Assembly: GCF_014836955.1 (NCBI RefSeq)
Contig: NZ_JACSPV010000003.1
Location: 1 to 64,000, forward strand
Direction: 5' to 3'
DNA length: 64,000 nt
From: Bacillus norwichensis
GTDB taxonomy: Bacteria > Bacillota > Bacilli > Bacillales > Bacillaceae_C
Shown: one piece after another, positions 37,512 to 49,091 of the stretch
How positions within the stretch are numbered: the first letter of the stretch is position 1
Layout of the letters: every line of letters starts with the position of its first letter
Position numbers and translations under genes: made by a program
Notes under the pieces: model-generated
Seen by the model: the letters and a program-made list of their open reading frames with translations, nothing else
Told to the model about the DNA's origin: nothing
The model's database searches: none

Positions 37512-40500
37512 TATCAATAGTATTTTAGTAGTAGGGTCAGGCCCTATCATCATTGGACAGGCTGCTGAATTCGACTATGCTGGCACCCAGGCTTGCCTCG
37601 CTTTGAAAGAAGAAGGCTACAGGGTCATCCTAATCAATTCAAATCCAGCGACCATTATGACAGATTCTGAGATTGCAGATGCTGTCTATATTGAGCCGCT
37701 GACACTTGAATTTGTCAGTCGCATTATCAGAAAAGAAAGGCCAGACGCCATCCTGCCGACACTTGGTGGACAGACCGGCCTGAACATTGCTATGCAGTTG
37801 GCTAAAGCAGGAGTTCTTGAAGAATGCAATGTTGAAATACTTGGTACAAAGCTTTCAGCTATTGAACAGGCGGAGGACAGGGATCAATTTAGAAGCTTGA
37901 TGAACGAATTGAATGAACCAGTGCCTGAAAGTGCCATTGTACACACGCTTGAAGAAGGGACAGATTTCGTAGCAGAAATTGGATTCCCTGTTATTGTTCG
38001 CCCCGCATATACACTTGGCGGCACAGGCGGAGGTATTTGTAAAAACAATGAGGAATTTGAGACCGTTGTGTCCAACGGTTTAAAAAATAGTCCTGTTAAC
38101 CAATGTTTGATTGAAAAAAGCATTGCTGGATACAAAGAGATAGAATTTGAAGTAATGAGAGATGCAAATGACAACGCGATTGTTGTCTGTAATATGGAAA
38201 ATGTGGACCCGGTTGGTGTCCATACTGGTGACTCCATCGTTGTGGCTCCATGCCAAACATTGAGTGACAGAGAAATTCAGTTACTGAGAAACACTTCTTT
38301 GAAATTAATCCGCGCCCTTGGAATAGAAGGCGGATGTAATGTCCAGCTTGCTCTTGACCCGGAAAGTTTCCAATACTATATAATCGAAGTGAATCCGCGT
38401 GTCAGCCGTTCATCCGCGCTTGCTTCCAAGGCAACAGGATTTCCGATTGCAAAATTAGCAGCGAAAATAGCTGCGGGATATACATTGGACGAGCTGATGA
38501 ACCCTGTGACAGGAAAAACTTACGCTTGCTTCGAACCTGTTATTGATTACATTGTTACTAAAATTCCAAGATGGCCTTTTGATAAATTCGAATCTGCGAA
38601 CAGAAGTCTTGGAACCCAAATGAAAGCGACAGGCGAAATCATGGCAATTGGCCGCAGCTTCGAAGAATCGTTGTTAAAGGCGGTACGTTCACTTGAAATC
38701 GGTCTGTATCATTTAGAAAACGAAGAAGCGAAAACAATGGAAGAGGCAGAATTGCAGTCCGAAATCGAAAATGCTACAGACGAACGGCTCTTCATAGTGG
38801 TTGAAGCATTACGAAGAGGAGTTTCAATCAAGACTATCCATGATTGGAGCAAGATTGATCTATTTTTCCTGCATAAATTAAACAAAATCATTGAGCTTGA
38901 AAATAAGTTGGTAAAAGAACCGTTTAATGATGAATTGGCAGTTCAAGCGAAAAAAATGGGCTTTGCGGACATCACTCTTGCAAAATTGTGGGAAAGCAAT
39001 GAAAAAGAAATTTATGAATGGCGCCAAAACAATGAGCTAGTGCCAGTGTATAAGAAAGTAGATACGTGTGCAGCAGAATTCGAATCCGAAACTCCGTACT
39101 TTTATGGAACTTATGAAGAGGAAAATGAATCAGAGCGTACCAGCAAGCAAAGTGTTATTGTGCTAGGGTCTGGGCCTATCCGCATTGGACAGGGGATTGA
39201 GTTTGACTATGCAACGGTACACAGTGTATGGGCAATCCAGCAGGCTGGATATGAGGCAATTATCATCAACAACAATCCTGAAACAGTGTCAACAGACTTC
39301 AGCATTTCAGATAAGCTGTACTTCGAGCCGCTTACGCTGGAAGATGTTATGCACATTATTGATTTGGAGCAGCCACTTGGTGTCGTTGTCCAATTTGGAG
39401 GACAAACAGCAATCAATTTGGCATCAGGTCTTTCAGAACGCGGCGTAAATATTCTCGGTACTTCTCTTGAAAGTCTTGACAGAGCCGAAGATAGGGAACA
39501 ATTTGAGCAGGCTCTATCCGAGTTGAATATCCCGCAACCGAAAGGTAAGACCGCTTTTTCAGTAGACGAAGCTGTAAAAATTGCGACGGATATCGGATAT
39601 CCAGTATTGGTCCGCCCTTCCTACGTTCTTGGGGGAAGAGCGATGGAAATTGTCTATGAAGAAAAAGAACTTCTCCACTATATGAAAAATGCAGTGAAAA
39701 TTAATCCTGAACACCCGGTGCTTGTAGATCGTTATTTGACTGGAAAAGAAATAGAGGTCGATGCGATTTCCGATGGGGAAAATGTCTTGATTCCAGGTAT
39801 CATGGAACATATTGAACGGGCAGGCGTTCACTCTGGGGATTCTATAGCGGTTTACCCGCCGCAAAATATTAGTGCGGAAATGATCAAGAAGATTGAAGAT
39901 GCTACTATCCGCCTTGCTAGAGGTCTTGAAATTATCGGACTGCTGAACATTCAATATGTCATTTCAAATAATGAATTGTATGTTATCGAAGTAAATCCAC
40001 GATCCAGCAGGACAGTGCCATTTCTAAGCAAAATCACAGGGATTCCAATGGCAAATCTTGCTACGAAAGTTATTTTGGGCAAGAAGCTGCCTGAGCTTGG
40101 CTACGAAACTGGCCTAAGCCAGGAAATGAGCGGGGTTTATGTCAAGGTGCCGGTCTTCTCATTCGCCAAGCTGAGAAGGGTAGATATCACTTTGGGACCT
40201 GAAATGAAATCCACTGGGGAAGTCATGGGGAAAGATAGTACGATGGAAAAAGCATTGTACAAAGGATTAGTAGGTTCTGGAATAGAAATCAAGACACATG
40301 GTACGGTGTTGATCACAGTGGCGGATAAAGACAAGGATGAAGCAGCTAAACTCGCTGAACGGTTCTCTGCCATTGGTTATCAGATTATAGCTACAAGTGG
40401 CACAGCGAAAGCTATTACTGATTCAGGAATCAAAGTCCAAACGGTCGATAAAATTGGAGCATCCGGACATAATCTGCTTGATACGATCAGACAGGGTGAT

Positions 40501-40695
40501 GCACAGCTTGTCATTAATACTCTGACACGAGGAAAACAGCCACGCAGAGATGGTTTCCGGATCAGAAGGGAATCTGTTGAGAATGGAATACCTTGCTTAA
40601 CATCTTTGGATACAGCAAAAGCCATCCTCGACGTCCTTGAATCAATGGTTCTTTCCGCGGAAGCCATGCCGTCTGGTAAAAAGGTGACTCAATAA
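37495..40695 (+). CDS. pyrAB: Carbamoyl-phosphate synthetase large subunit (pyrimidine)
   Basis: This 1066-residue enzyme makes carbamoyl phosphate from bicarbonate, ATP and ammonia. Two ATP-grasp halves are visible: first half with [19 protein letters not shown] and [13 protein letters not shown] (carboxyphosphate synthesis), second half with [19 protein letters not shown] and [15 protein letters not shown] (carbamate phosphorylation). [18 protein letters not shown] and [18 protein letters not shown] are the metal/ATP sites. A C-terminal MGS-like regulatory domain starts near residue 935. No loss of active-site motifs is seen, in contrast with PyrAA. The ATG at 37495 fits AAAGGCGG and the family N-terminus MPKRTDI. 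Confidence 0.96.
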   Translation: MPKRTDINSILVVGSGPIIIGQAAEFDYAGTQACLALKEEGYRVILINSNPATIMTDSEIADAVYIEPLTLEFVSRIIRKERPDAILPTLGGQTGLNIAMQLAKAGVLEECNVEILGTKLSAIEQAEDRDQFRSLMNELNEPVPESAIVHTLEEGTDFVAEIGFPVIVRPAYTLGGTGGGICKNNEEFETVVSNGLKNSPVNQCLIEKSIAGYKEIEFEVMRDANDNAIVVCNMENVDPVGVHTGDSIVVAPCQTLSDREIQLLRNTSLKLIRALGIEGGCNVQLALDPESFQYYIIEVNPRVSRSSALASKATGFPIAKLAAKIAAGYTLDELMNPVTGKTYACFEPVIDYIVTKIPRWPFDKFESANRSLGTQMKATGEIMAIGRSFEESLLKAVRSLEIGLYHLENEEAKTMEEAELQSEIENATDERLFIVVEALRRGVSIKTIHDWSKIDLFFLHKLNKIIELENKLVKEPFNDELAVQAKKMGFADITLAKLWESNEKEIYEWRQNNELVPVYKKVDTCAAEFESETPYFYGTYEEENESERTSKQSVIVLGSGPIRIGQGIEFDYATVHSVWAIQQAGYEAIIINNNPETVSTDFSISDKLYFEPLTLEDVMHIIDLEQPLGVVVQFGGQTAINLASGLSERGVNILGTSLESLDRAEDREQFEQALSELNIPQPKGKTAFSVDEAVKIATDIGYPVLVRPSYVLGGRAMEIVYEEKELLHYMKNAVKINPEHPVLVDRYLTGKEIEVDAISDGENVLIPGIMEHIERAGVHSGDSIAVYPPQNISAEMIKKIEDATIRLARGLEIIGLLNIQYVISNNELYVIEVNPRSSRTVPFLSKITGIPMANLATKVILGKKLPELGYETGLSQEMSGVYVKVPVFSFAKLRRVDITLGPEMKSTGEVMGKDSTMEKALYKGLVGSGIEIKTHGTVLITVADKDKDEAAKLAERFSAIGYQIIATSGTAKAITDSGIKVQTVDKIGASGHNLLDTIRQGDAQLVINTLTRGKQPRRDGFRIRRESVENGIPCLTSLDTAKAILDVLESMVLSAEAMPSGKKVTQ

Positions 40696-41408
40696 TGCCA
40701 GAGAAAAATTTGCCGATTATAGCACTTGATTTTCCCGATGGTGAAAGAGCATGGAATTTTTTGAACAAATTTGATGGAGAAAAGTTATATGTAAAAATAG
40801 GGATGGAGCTTTATTATCAAGAGGGAGCGGATATGCTCAAAGCCTTGAAAGAAAAAGGTCATTGGATTTTTCTTGATTTGAAGTTACATGATATTCCTAA
40901 TACGGTTCATCGGGCAATGAAAGTTCTTGCTGGACTTTCGATAGATATGGTTAATGTCCATGCAGCTGGTGGGACAGAAATGATGAAAGCAGCACTTTCA
41001 GGGTTAGAGGAAGGGACAAAGGCAGGGCAGACCCGCCCTGCTTTGATTGCTGTCACACAGTTGACGAGCACAAGCGAAGAACAAATGCAGCGAGAGCAAT
41101 TGATAGACCGCTCAATCGATGAATCCGTCCTCCACTATGCATTGCTTGCCAAGGAATCCGGTCTCGACGGAGTTGTTTGTTCTGCTTTTGAAGCATCCTC
41201 CATTGCAAAAAAAGCAGGGGACGACTTTTTGCGAGTGACTCCAGGGATTCGGATGACGGGGAGCAAAAGTGATGATCAAAAGCGAATTGTGACTCCTTCG
41301 GATGCTCGCGAAATGGGATCATCAATGATTGTAATCGGCCGTCCAGTTACACAAGCGGACGATTCAGTTTTATCCTATAAAAAAGTGTTGACAGAATGGG
41401 AGAGGTAA
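40695..41408 (+). CDS. pyrF: Orotidine 5'-phosphate decarboxylase
   Basis: This 237-residue TIM-barrel enzyme converts OMP to UMP. The catalytic Asp-Lys-Asp array is in [13 protein letters not shown] near residues 57-69. VNVHAAGG near 94 and the C-terminal [16 protein letters not shown] and [12 protein letters not shown] are typical. The start ATG overlaps the pyrAB stop (TAATG). In B. subtilis pyrK and pyrD stand between pyrAB and pyrF; here the two genes abut, so loss or never-presence of pyrK-pyrD is clean. Confidence 0.96.
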   Translation: MPEKNLPIIALDFPDGERAWNFLNKFDGEKLYVKIGMELYYQEGADMLKALKEKGHWIFLDLKLHDIPNTVHRAMKVLAGLSIDMVNVHAAGGTEMMKAALSGLEEGTKAGQTRPALIAVTQLTSTSEEQMQREQLIDRSIDESVLHYALLAKESGLDGVVCSAFEASSIAKKAGDDFLRVTPGIRMTGSKSDDQKRIVTPSDAREMGSSMIVIGRPVTQADDSVLSYKKVLTEWER

Positions 41409-41412
41409 AGTG

Positions 41413-42036
41413 ATGAGCCAATCAATCGCTAAACATTTACTTGATATAAGAGCTGTCTTTTTACAGCCGAACGATCCGTTCACTTGGTCGTCCGGAATGA
41501 AGGCGCCTATTTATTGCGATAATCGACTAACGATGTCTTATCCAGATGTCAGAAGGAAAATTGCTGAAGGGCTTGCGGAGTTAATTAAAACCAAATTTCC
41601 TGAAACAGAACTGATTGCAGGAACCGCTACTGCAGGCATACCGCATGCAGCATGGATCAGTGATATTCTTGAGCTGCCAATGTGCTATGTAAGATCTAAA
41701 GCCAAATCTCATGGAAAAGGCAATCAGATAGAAGGGAAAGCTTCACAAGGGCAGAAAGTTGTTGTGGTGGAAGACCTGATTTCAACTGGGGGAAGCTCAA
41801 TCGTTGCTGTCAAGGCACTTAAAGAGGCGGGCTGTGATGTTTTGGGAGTTGTCAGCATCTTTTCTTATGAGCTGGACAAAGCGAAGACAGCTTTCGATGA
41901 AGAAGGCGTCAAAGCCTTTTCACTAACGGGCTATTCGGACTTGATTGAAACGGCCTTCGAAAATAACCTGATTAAAGAAGAAGATCTAGCAACTTTGCGC
42001 AGTTGGCGTGAAAATCCCGAAGACTGGGGAAAATAG
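41413..42036 (+). CDS. pyrE: Orotate phosphoribosyltransferase
   Basis: This 207-residue enzyme joins orotate and PRPP to give OMP. The N-terminal [17 protein letters not shown] binds orotate. The PRPP loop [21 protein letters not shown] lies near residue 120. [13 protein letters not shown] near 74 is also conserved. GTG at 41410 and ATG at 41413 are both possible starts; the ATG fits the GAGAGGTAAAG site and alignment. It is the last gene of the operon and is followed by a terminator. Confidence 0.96.
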   Translation: MSQSIAKHLLDIRAVFLQPNDPFTWSSGMKAPIYCDNRLTMSYPDVRRKIAEGLAELIKTKFPETELIAGTATAGIPHAAWISDILELPMCYVRSKAKSHGKGNQIEGKASQGQKVVVVEDLISTGGSSIVAVKALKEAGCDVLGVVSIFSYELDKAKTAFDEEGVKAFSLTGYSDLIETAFENNLIKEEDLATLRSWRENPEDWGK

Positions 42037-42042
42037 TCCATG

Positions 42043-42078
42043 AAAAAAGGCTGTCTTACAAGGCAGCCTTTTTTTGAT
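42043..42078 (+). terminator. Rho-independent terminator of the pyr operon
   Basis: AAAAAAGGCTGTC and GGCAGCCTTTTTTT form a GC-rich stem with a T-run right after pyrE. It also faces the end of the convergent rqcH gene. Confidence 0.85.
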
Positions 42079-42232
42079 GGTATAGGACATTATAAAATTC
42101 TATGCCTGTGTATAACTCGTTTAGCAGATTATGCTGAGTCAGCTCCGAAGGACAGCCCCCTTGGTTCGATCGAGTTATTGTGATAGCGGCAAGGAAAAGC
42201 GCCTCCCCCGACAACCCGTCTTGTGTTTATCA

Positions 42233-43966
42233 TCATAGCTTCCCGCTTTGCTTTTTCTGACCAACCTTCATAGACCTGACCAAATCTTCATTTGGTGTGA
42301 CAAACACCGTTTTTTGTTCTTCATAAATAACAAATCCCGGTTTTGAGCCATTCGGTTTTCTAACATGGCGGATTTTCGTGTAATCGACGGGCACAGAAGA
42401 AGAATCTCTTGCTTTGCTAAAATACGCGGCGAGCATGGCTGCTTCGTGAATTGTGGCATCATCCGGCTCGGTGCTGCGGATCACGACATGTGATCCCGGT
42501 ATATCTTTTGTATGGAGCCAGATTTCGTCCCTTCGTGCCAATTTGTTTGTCAAAAAATCATTCTGGGTATTATTTTTCCCCACGAGGATTTCAGTTTTGT
42601 CCCTTGCTTCATATTTATCAATAACAGGCTTGCCTGTCTGCTTTTTCCTTGCTTTCTTTTGCCGGCGTCTAATGTAGCCTCCTTCAACGAGCTCATCCCG
42701 AATTTCATCAATATCTTCAACCGATGCAGAGGATAATTGCTGCAAGAGTCCATCAAAATAAATGATTTCCTCCTTGGCCTGCTCTATTTGTTGTTTGACT
42801 ACGCCAACGGCTTTTTTGGCCTTTTGGTATTTCGAAAAATAGTTTTGCGCGTTTTCTGCTGGCCCTTTTCGTGGGTCGAGTGGAATGTTGATCATTTCCT
42901 CTTTCAGACTATAATAATTTACGACCGATATATTTTTCATTCCTCTTTTGATCAAATGCATATTTGCAGTTAAAAGCTCACCCAATAGCTGGTACTCATC
43001 CGCGTGTTCAGCTTTTTCCAGCGTTTCTTCAAGTTTGATGGTTTTCTTTTCGTTTTTTTCCTTTTCATTCTTCATCAATCTCTCCAGGTCCATTGCCTGC
43101 TGTTTAACACGATCCCTTTGAGCCTTGCCGAAATAATAGCTATCAAGCATGTCACTTAATGTAGAAAAGGATTTGACTTCTGCTTTCATGTGCGTAATCG
43201 GAAGCAAGTAAAAAGCACTTTTCTCTCCGTTAGTCATAATAGAGCAACTATATTGATGTGACTTAAGTTGTTCCATGATTTCAATGAAAGCAGGTGGTAG
43301 CGTGCTTCGATTTGTAATGCCGGAACGGAAAGTTATTTCTTTGGCAAGAAGAGGAGAAATTCCTGCAAAATGCTGAACAATCTGTCGATCCAATTTTCCG
43401 CTGTTAAAATCGATTCTCCGTAAAATATCATCTGTATCTGCTTCTAAAGGGTTAAATTTATTTTGTGCAGGCGGATAAATATAGGTGCCACCAGGTAATA
43501 CAGTCCGATAACTGTTAACAGAAGCAGGGATATGTTTGATGCTGTCGATGATTTTATCATTTTCTTTATCTACAAGAATAATGTTACTGTGCCTGCCCAT
43601 AATCTCTGTGATTAAAAGCTTGATTGATTCATCCCCAAGCTCATCTTTTCCCTTTAATTCGAATATGATGATCCTATCAAGATCAGCTTGATAGATGTTT
43701 TGAACAATCGCGCGGTCCAGGTGTTTTCTCATCATCATGCAGAACATTGGTGGTTCAGCTAGACTGGAAGGTGATTCCTGGGTCAACTGAACCCTTGAGT
43801 AGCTGGGATGTGCGGAAAAAAGCAGTTTATGGTTTCTTCCTTTCGCCCGAATAGTAATCATCATTTCATTTTTATAGGGCTGCTGAATTTTATTGATTCT
43901 GCCTCCCATCAATTTATCAGAAAGTTCTTTTGTCATAGCTCTGGTAAAGAGTCCATCAAAAGCCAT
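42233..43966 (-). CDS. rqcH: Ribosome quality control factor RqcH (NEMF/FbpA family)
   Basis: This 577-residue protein adds C-terminal alanine tails to nascent chains on obstructed large ribosomal subunits. The N-terminal NFACT-N domain begins MAFDGLFTRAMTKELSDKLMGGRINKIQQPY. A long coiled coil spans about residues 280-430. The C-terminal NFACT-R domain has GKNNTQNDFLTNKLARRDEIWLHTKDIPGSHVVIR. The start at 43966 fits AGAGG nine bases upstream and the family N-terminus; an ATG three codons earlier is too close to the site. It is the B. subtilis yloA homologue, and is oriented against its neighbours. cysH to ylnF, present nearby in B. subtilis, are absent. Confidence 0.94.
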   Translation of the reverse strand: MAFDGLFTRAMTKELSDKLMGGRINKIQQPYKNEMMITIRAKGRNHKLLFSAHPSYSRVQLTQESPSSLAEPPMFCMMMRKHLDRAIVQNIYQADLDRIIIFELKGKDELGDESIKLLITEIMGRHSNIILVDKENDKIIDSIKHIPASVNSYRTVLPGGTYIYPPAQNKFNPLEADTDDILRRIDFNSGKLDRQIVQHFAGISPLLAKEITFRSGITNRSTLPPAFIEIMEQLKSHQYSCSIMTNGEKSAFYLLPITHMKAEVKSFSTLSDMLDSYYFGKAQRDRVKQQAMDLERLMKNEKEKNEKKTIKLEETLEKAEHADEYQLLGELLTANMHLIKRGMKNISVVNYYSLKEEMINIPLDPRKGPAENAQNYFSKYQKAKKAVGVVKQQIEQAKEEIIYFDGLLQQLSSASVEDIDEIRDELVEGGYIRRRQKKARKKQTGKPVIDKYEARDKTEILVGKNNTQNDFLTNKLARRDEIWLHTKDIPGSHVVIRSTEPDDATIHEAAMLAAYFSKARDSSSVPVDYTKIRHVRKPNGSKPGFVIYEEQKTVFVTPNEDLVRSMKVGQKKQSGKL

Positions 43967-44179
43967 TAAAAACATCCTCTACTTAAAATAATAGTACGCT
44001 ATTTGTAAGCTGTGAACTTCTTCCTCATGATCAACAAGGATTCATCTAGTCCATAATTCGCTAATTAAGCGCCTTGAGCTTTTCTTTTAAAAATTATATC
44101 ATGAATGTTCTTCATCCTGAATAAGCTTGCAATGATAAGGACAACTATTGTTTGTTTTTAGAGGGAAGGCGGGTGTGCA

Positions 44180-46852
44180 ATGATATACCATCAAATGGAT
44201 GAAAATGATGCGGCAGAATCGCTCCAAACAAATATAAAGACAGGTTTGTCAACTAAACTGGCTGATGAGAGAAGAAAAAAGGTAGGCCGGAATGAACTGT
44301 CAGAAGGGGAAAAACAATCTGCCATCCTTCTTTTCTTCAGCCAATTCAAGGACTTTATGGTACTTGTGTTATTGGCGGCTACATTAATATCCGGACTTCT
44401 AGGAGAATATATCGATGCAGTCGCCATCATGGTGATTGTTTTAATTAATGGATTGCTAGGTTTTATTCAGGAAAGAAAAGCGGAAAAATCTTTACAGGCA
44501 TTAAAGGATTTGTCAGCACCAAAGGTCAACGTTCTCAGGGATGGGCGCTGGATAAAAATGGATTCAAAGGATGTGGTACCGGGTGATATTCTTAAGCTTT
44601 CAAGTGGTGACCGTGTCGGTGCCGATATGCGGATTGTTGTGTCTAACGACCTGGAAATAGAAGAGTCGGCTCTGACAGGTGAGTCGATACCTTCACAAAA
44701 ACATTCAAATCCTATTTTAGATGAAAATCCATCTCTTGGAGATTTAAATAATATGGCATTCATGGGGACCCTGGTCACCCGCGGAAACGGGCTGGGCGTC
44801 GTAACCACAACTGGAATGAAAACAGCTATGGGGAAAATTGCCGGAATGATCCAAACCGCCGAAACGCTTATGACTCCGCTGCAAAGAAGGCTTGATCAGC
44901 TTGGAAAAGTTCTTATCACGGTTGCGCTGCTCCTAACAGTGGCAGTCGTATTGGCAGGAATTTTTCATGGTCATGACGTTTATACAATGTTTTTGGCGGG
45001 GGTATCTCTGGCAGTTGCGGCTATTCCGGAAGGTTTACCAGCGATTGTTACAGTTGCTTTATCTCTTGGCGTCCAGAGGATGATCCGTAAAAATGCCATC
45101 GTCCGAAAGCTTCCGGCTGTTGAAACACTTGGCTGTGCTTCTGTCATTTGTTCGGACAAGACAGGAACGATGACACAAAATAAAATGACCGTCACCCATT
45201 TATGGGGAGGAGGTCAAACTTGGAACGTGACTGATACAGGGGAATTCTCTACTGAGGGAAAGAACATTGAGGTTGATAGGGAGAAAACACTTTACCAGCT
45301 TCTCACTTTCGGAACCCTTTGCAATAATGCTGAAATTAAAATGACGGGTCAAGAAATGGTTGTAGATGGAGATCCAACGGAAGGAGCCTTATTACTCGCA
45401 GGGATAAAGGCCGGAATTGATAAAAAAGCCCTGTTGGAGGAACAGTTTTCCGTTGAGAAAGAATATCCTTTTGATTCTGCCCGAAAAATGATGAGTGTTA
45501 TAGTGAAAGGACCTTCAGGAGAACGGTTTGTCATCACTAAAGGAGCACCAGATGTGCTGTCGCTCAAAAGTGATTCCATTTTATGGGAAGGGAAACAAAA
45601 AGCTTTAAGCAACCATCTTCTAAACGAAGTTAATGGAGCTGTGAAGCAATTAGCCTCTATGGCACTTAGAACCATTGCTATCGCTTATAAGCCTTTGAAA
45701 GGCGCGATTCCTGAAAGGTCCGAAGACATTGAGCAAAATTTAACATTGATCGGTCTGCAGGGGATGATCGATCCTCCTCGTCCGGAAGTGAAATCCGCTG
45801 TCGCCGAATGTAAACAAGCAGGTATCAAGACGGTGATGATTACTGGTGATCATGTGGACACCGCATGTGCCATTGCTAAACAACTGGGCATTCTGGCAGA
45901 AAAAGATGGAGATTTGGCAGTCATGGATGGGCGCAGGCTAAACGAACTTTCTGCTAAAGAGCTTGAAGCTGTAGTGGATAATATACGCGTTTTCGCAAGA
46001 GTGTCTCCAGAGCATAAATTAAAAATAGTCAATGCCTTACAAAACAAAGGACATATTGTTGCGATGACAGGGGATGGGGTCAACGATGCGCCTGCCATCA
46101 AAACGGCGGATATTGGAATTGCGATGGGGATTACTGGAACGGACGTGGCAAAGGAAGCATCTTCCCTTATACTGTTGGACGATAATTTTGCTACGATTAA
46201 AGCTGCCATCAAAGAGGGAAGAAATATTTACGAAAATATCCGGAAGTTTATCCGGTACTTGCTGGCATCGAATGTGGGAGAAATACTTGTCATGCTGTTT
46301 GCCATGTTAATGTCAATGCCTTTACCGCTCGTACCGATTCAAATTCTATGGGTCAATCTAGTCACTGATGGATTGCCAGCCATGGCTTTGGGATTGGATC
46401 AGCCTGAGGAAAATGTTATGCAAAGGAATCCGCGGCATCCAAAAGAAGGCGTTTTTGCCCGCAGACTTGGTTGGAAAATTCTTTCGCGTGGATTTTTGAT
46501 CGGAGTTGTTACTTTGGCTGCTTTTGTCATTGTGTATCATCGCAATCCAAGTGATTTGCCATATGCACAGACAATCGCATTTGCCACACTTGTCATGGCA
46601 CAACTCATACATGTATTTGACTGCCGAAGTGAAATATCGATTTTGTCCCGGAATCCCTTTGGAAACAAATATCTAGTGTGGGCGGTCGTTTCTTCTGCAT
46701 TATTGATGCTTGTGGTGATTTATGTTCCAACGTTTCAACCGATATTCCATACAGTAGCAATTGAGCTGAGAGACTGGCTGTTGATCCTTGGATTGAGCGC
46801 AGTTCCTACATTTTTGCTGGCTGGAACTTTTTTTTCAAGAAAAAGAAGATAG
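44180..46852 (+). CDS. yloB: P-type Ca2+-transporting ATPase (YloB type)
   Basis: This 890-residue P2A-type ATPase probably exports calcium; its B. subtilis homologue YloB has the same length and is expressed in sporulation. The N-terminal cation ATPase domain is followed by about ten membrane helices. TGES in the actuator domain lies near residue 168. PEGLPA in helix 4 lies near 284. The phosphorylation site is CSDKTGTMTQNK near residue 327. TGDGVNDAPA is near 630. Ion ligand motifs NLVTDGLPA in helix 6 fit Ca2+-ATPases. The ATG follows GGAAGGCGGG. Substrate is inferred from family. Confidence 0.93.
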   Translation: MIYHQMDENDAAESLQTNIKTGLSTKLADERRKKVGRNELSEGEKQSAILLFFSQFKDFMVLVLLAATLISGLLGEYIDAVAIMVIVLINGLLGFIQERKAEKSLQALKDLSAPKVNVLRDGRWIKMDSKDVVPGDILKLSSGDRVGADMRIVVSNDLEIEESALTGESIPSQKHSNPILDENPSLGDLNNMAFMGTLVTRGNGLGVVTTTGMKTAMGKIAGMIQTAETLMTPLQRRLDQLGKVLITVALLLTVAVVLAGIFHGHDVYTMFLAGVSLAVAAIPEGLPAIVTVALSLGVQRMIRKNAIVRKLPAVETLGCASVICSDKTGTMTQNKMTVTHLWGGGQTWNVTDTGEFSTEGKNIEVDREKTLYQLLTFGTLCNNAEIKMTGQEMVVDGDPTEGALLLAGIKAGIDKKALLEEQFSVEKEYPFDSARKMMSVIVKGPSGERFVITKGAPDVLSLKSDSILWEGKQKALSNHLLNEVNGAVKQLASMALRTIAIAYKPLKGAIPERSEDIEQNLTLIGLQGMIDPPRPEVKSAVAECKQAGIKTVMITGDHVDTACAIAKQLGILAEKDGDLAVMDGRRLNELSAKELEAVVDNIRVFARVSPEHKLKIVNALQNKGHIVAMTGDGVNDAPAIKTADIGIAMGITGTDVAKEASSLILLDDNFATIKAAIKEGRNIYENIRKFIRYLLASNVGEILVMLFAMLMSMPLPLVPIQILWVNLVTDGLPAMALGLDQPEENVMQRNPRHPKEGVFARRLGWKILSRGFLIGVVTLAAFVIVYHRNPSDLPYAQTIAFATLVMAQLIHVFDCRSEISILSRNPFGNKYLVWAVVSSALLMLVVIYVPTFQPIFHTVAIELRDWLLILGLSAVPTFLLAGTFFSRKRR

Positions 46853-46933
46853 TGTATGTTATAATCAACAAGGTGATAGAGGAATCTATTGCCTTTTTCT
46901 TCATTCAATAGTGATGTAAACGGGGTGACTCAT

Positions 46934-47809
46934 ATGGTAATGAGCATGACCGGTTTTGGACGGTGCGTTAAACAGACAGAAAAATGTATGGTTCAGGTTG
47001 AAATCAAAACTGTTAACCATCGCTTCCGCGAATTCCACATAAAAATGCCTCCACAGCTTTCCCAAGCTGAAATCCCGCTTCGGAACCGGCTCAGCAAGCA
47101 GTTTAACAGAGGGCGGGTTGAAGTGAGTGTCAAATTGTCAGGCCACATCTCACCAAGCAAAGAATTGTATATTGACTGGGATTTGATAGACAGTTATTAT
47201 CATTTTATAAAGGAAGCAAAGAAGAGATATCAATTAGCCGGAGAAGCAGTGTTGTCAGACTTGCTACGGTTGGAAGAAGCTATCGTGGTTAGTGAAGCAG
47301 GCGATATTGACGATGATGTTTTTTCTTTATTGTTGAGTGCTGCTGATGGTGCAGCCTGTCAAGTATCGAAAATGCGGGAAACAGAAGGCGACTCTTTATC
47401 TATTGAACTGGATACATACATAAACTCCTTGGAAGAACTTGTTCAGAGGACAAAGGAACTCTCCCCATTGATTCAAACAACATATACTGAAAAACTTCGA
47501 ACCAAATTATCTGAAATGATAAGGGGCAAGATAGATGAAACAAGGATTGTTTCCGAAGCTGCGATCTTTGCTGAAAAAGCCGATATAAGTGAAGAGATGG
47601 CAAGGCTTATAAGCCATATATCTCAATTCAGGGAAGCGCTTCTAACGAGTGAACCGATTGGAAGAAAACTGGATTTCATTATACAAGAAATGAATCGGGA
47701 AGCGAATACGATTGGCTCTAAAGCGAGTGATTCAAATATTGCTATCATGTCAGTGGAAATGAAAGTATTGATTGAAAAATTGCGTGAACAGGTACAGAAT
47801 ATTGAGTGA
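46934..47809 (+). CDS. yloC: YicC/YloC family endoribonuclease
   Basis: This 291-residue protein belongs to the YicC family, members of which act as endoribonucleases. The N-terminus MVMSMTGFGR and EIKTVNHRFREFHIKMP are diagnostic. The C-terminal DUF1732 part contains KLDFIIQEMNREANTIGSKASD. The frame opens at 46889, but the ATG at 46934 with GGGGTGACT before it gives the family start and the B. subtilis length (291). The order yloC-remA-gmk-rpoZ-coaBC-priA is conserved in Bacillaceae. Confidence 0.93.
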   Translation: MVMSMTGFGRCVKQTEKCMVQVEIKTVNHRFREFHIKMPPQLSQAEIPLRNRLSKQFNRGRVEVSVKLSGHISPSKELYIDWDLIDSYYHFIKEAKKRYQLAGEAVLSDLLRLEEAIVVSEAGDIDDDVFSLLLSAADGAACQVSKMRETEGDSLSIELDTYINSLEELVQRTKELSPLIQTTYTEKLRTKLSEMIRGKIDETRIVSEAAIFAEKADISEEMARLISHISQFREALLTSEPIGRKLDFIIQEMNREANTIGSKASDSNIAIMSVEMKVLIEKLREQVQNIE

Positions 47810-47850
47810 ATGAATAAGGCTTAGCAGCCTAAGTTGACTGGAGGAGCAGC

Positions 47851-48108
47851 ATGTCGATACAGCTCTTAAATATAGGATTTGGAAATATTGTTTCTGCAAA
47901 CCGTATTATATCCATTGTGAGCCCTGAGTCAGCCCCAATCAAAAGGATGATTCAGGATGCCAGAGAGCGTGCAGTGTTGATAGACGCTACTTATGGAAGA
48001 AGGACGCGTGCAGTTATTATCATGGACAGTGAACACGTCATTCTTTCAGCGGTGCAGCCTGAAACGGTTGCTCAACGTTTAATATCGAATGGCCAGGAAG
48101 AAGGGTAG
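47851..48108 (+). CDS. remA: Biofilm matrix regulator RemA
   Basis: This 85-residue DNA-binding protein (DUF370, formerly YlzA) activates biofilm matrix operons and osmoprotection genes in B. subtilis. The N-terminus [34 protein letters not shown] is highly conserved, followed by [34 protein letters not shown]. It forms ring-like oligomers that wrap DNA. The ATG follows GGAGGAGCAGC. It is nine bases upstream of gmk. Regulatory targets in this organism are unknown. Confidence 0.95.
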   Translation: MSIQLLNIGFGNIVSANRIISIVSPESAPIKRMIQDARERAVLIDATYGRRTRAVIIMDSEHVILSAVQPETVAQRLISNGQEEG

Positions 48109-48117
48109 GATTTTTAG

Positions 48118-48726
<609 letters not shown>

Positions 48727-48732
48727 AATAGA

Positions 48733-48969
48733 ATGTTATACCCTTCTATTGATAAATTAATGAATGTTATTGATTCAAAATACTCACTTGTGACAGTTGC
48801 TGCTAAAAGGGCGCGCAAGTTGCAGGAAGAGAACAACCCACAGCTTGAAAAGTACAAATCACATAAGTTTGTCGGAAAATCGCTTGAGGAGATCCATAGT
48901 GGTGTCTTAGTAATGAAAGCATTGGGAAGCGATGATCCTGAAGATGAAATCAAAGAAGATTTGACATAA
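48733..48969 (+). CDS. rpoZ: RNA polymerase omega subunit
   Basis: This 78-residue subunit stabilises RNA polymerase. [31 protein letters not shown] with the AAKRARKLQ helix is the omega signature, and [14 protein letters not shown] follows. The acidic C-terminus is typical. The ATG follows AGAGGTGAAATAGA. It is cotranscribed with gmk and followed by a terminator. Confidence 0.95.
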   Translation: MLYPSIDKLMNVIDSKYSLVTVAAKRARKLQEENNPQLEKYKSHKFVGKSLEEIHSGVLVMKALGSDDPEDEIKEDLT

Positions 48970-48983
48970 TCATTCAACAAATT

Positions 48984-49014
48984 CAACCTGTCGACAAGAT
49001 AGGTTGTTTTTTCT
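48984..49014 (+). terminator. Rho-independent terminator after rpoZ
   Basis: AACCTGTC pairs with GATAGGTT (one wobble), followed by GTTTTTTC. The stem is short but well placed. Confidence 0.65.
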
Positions 49015-49091
49015 TTTATAAAGAACGGAAATCATTCATAATAGAAATTAAAAGAGTTGAACGAACTAGTATGAAAAAGGGGATTTTAACT

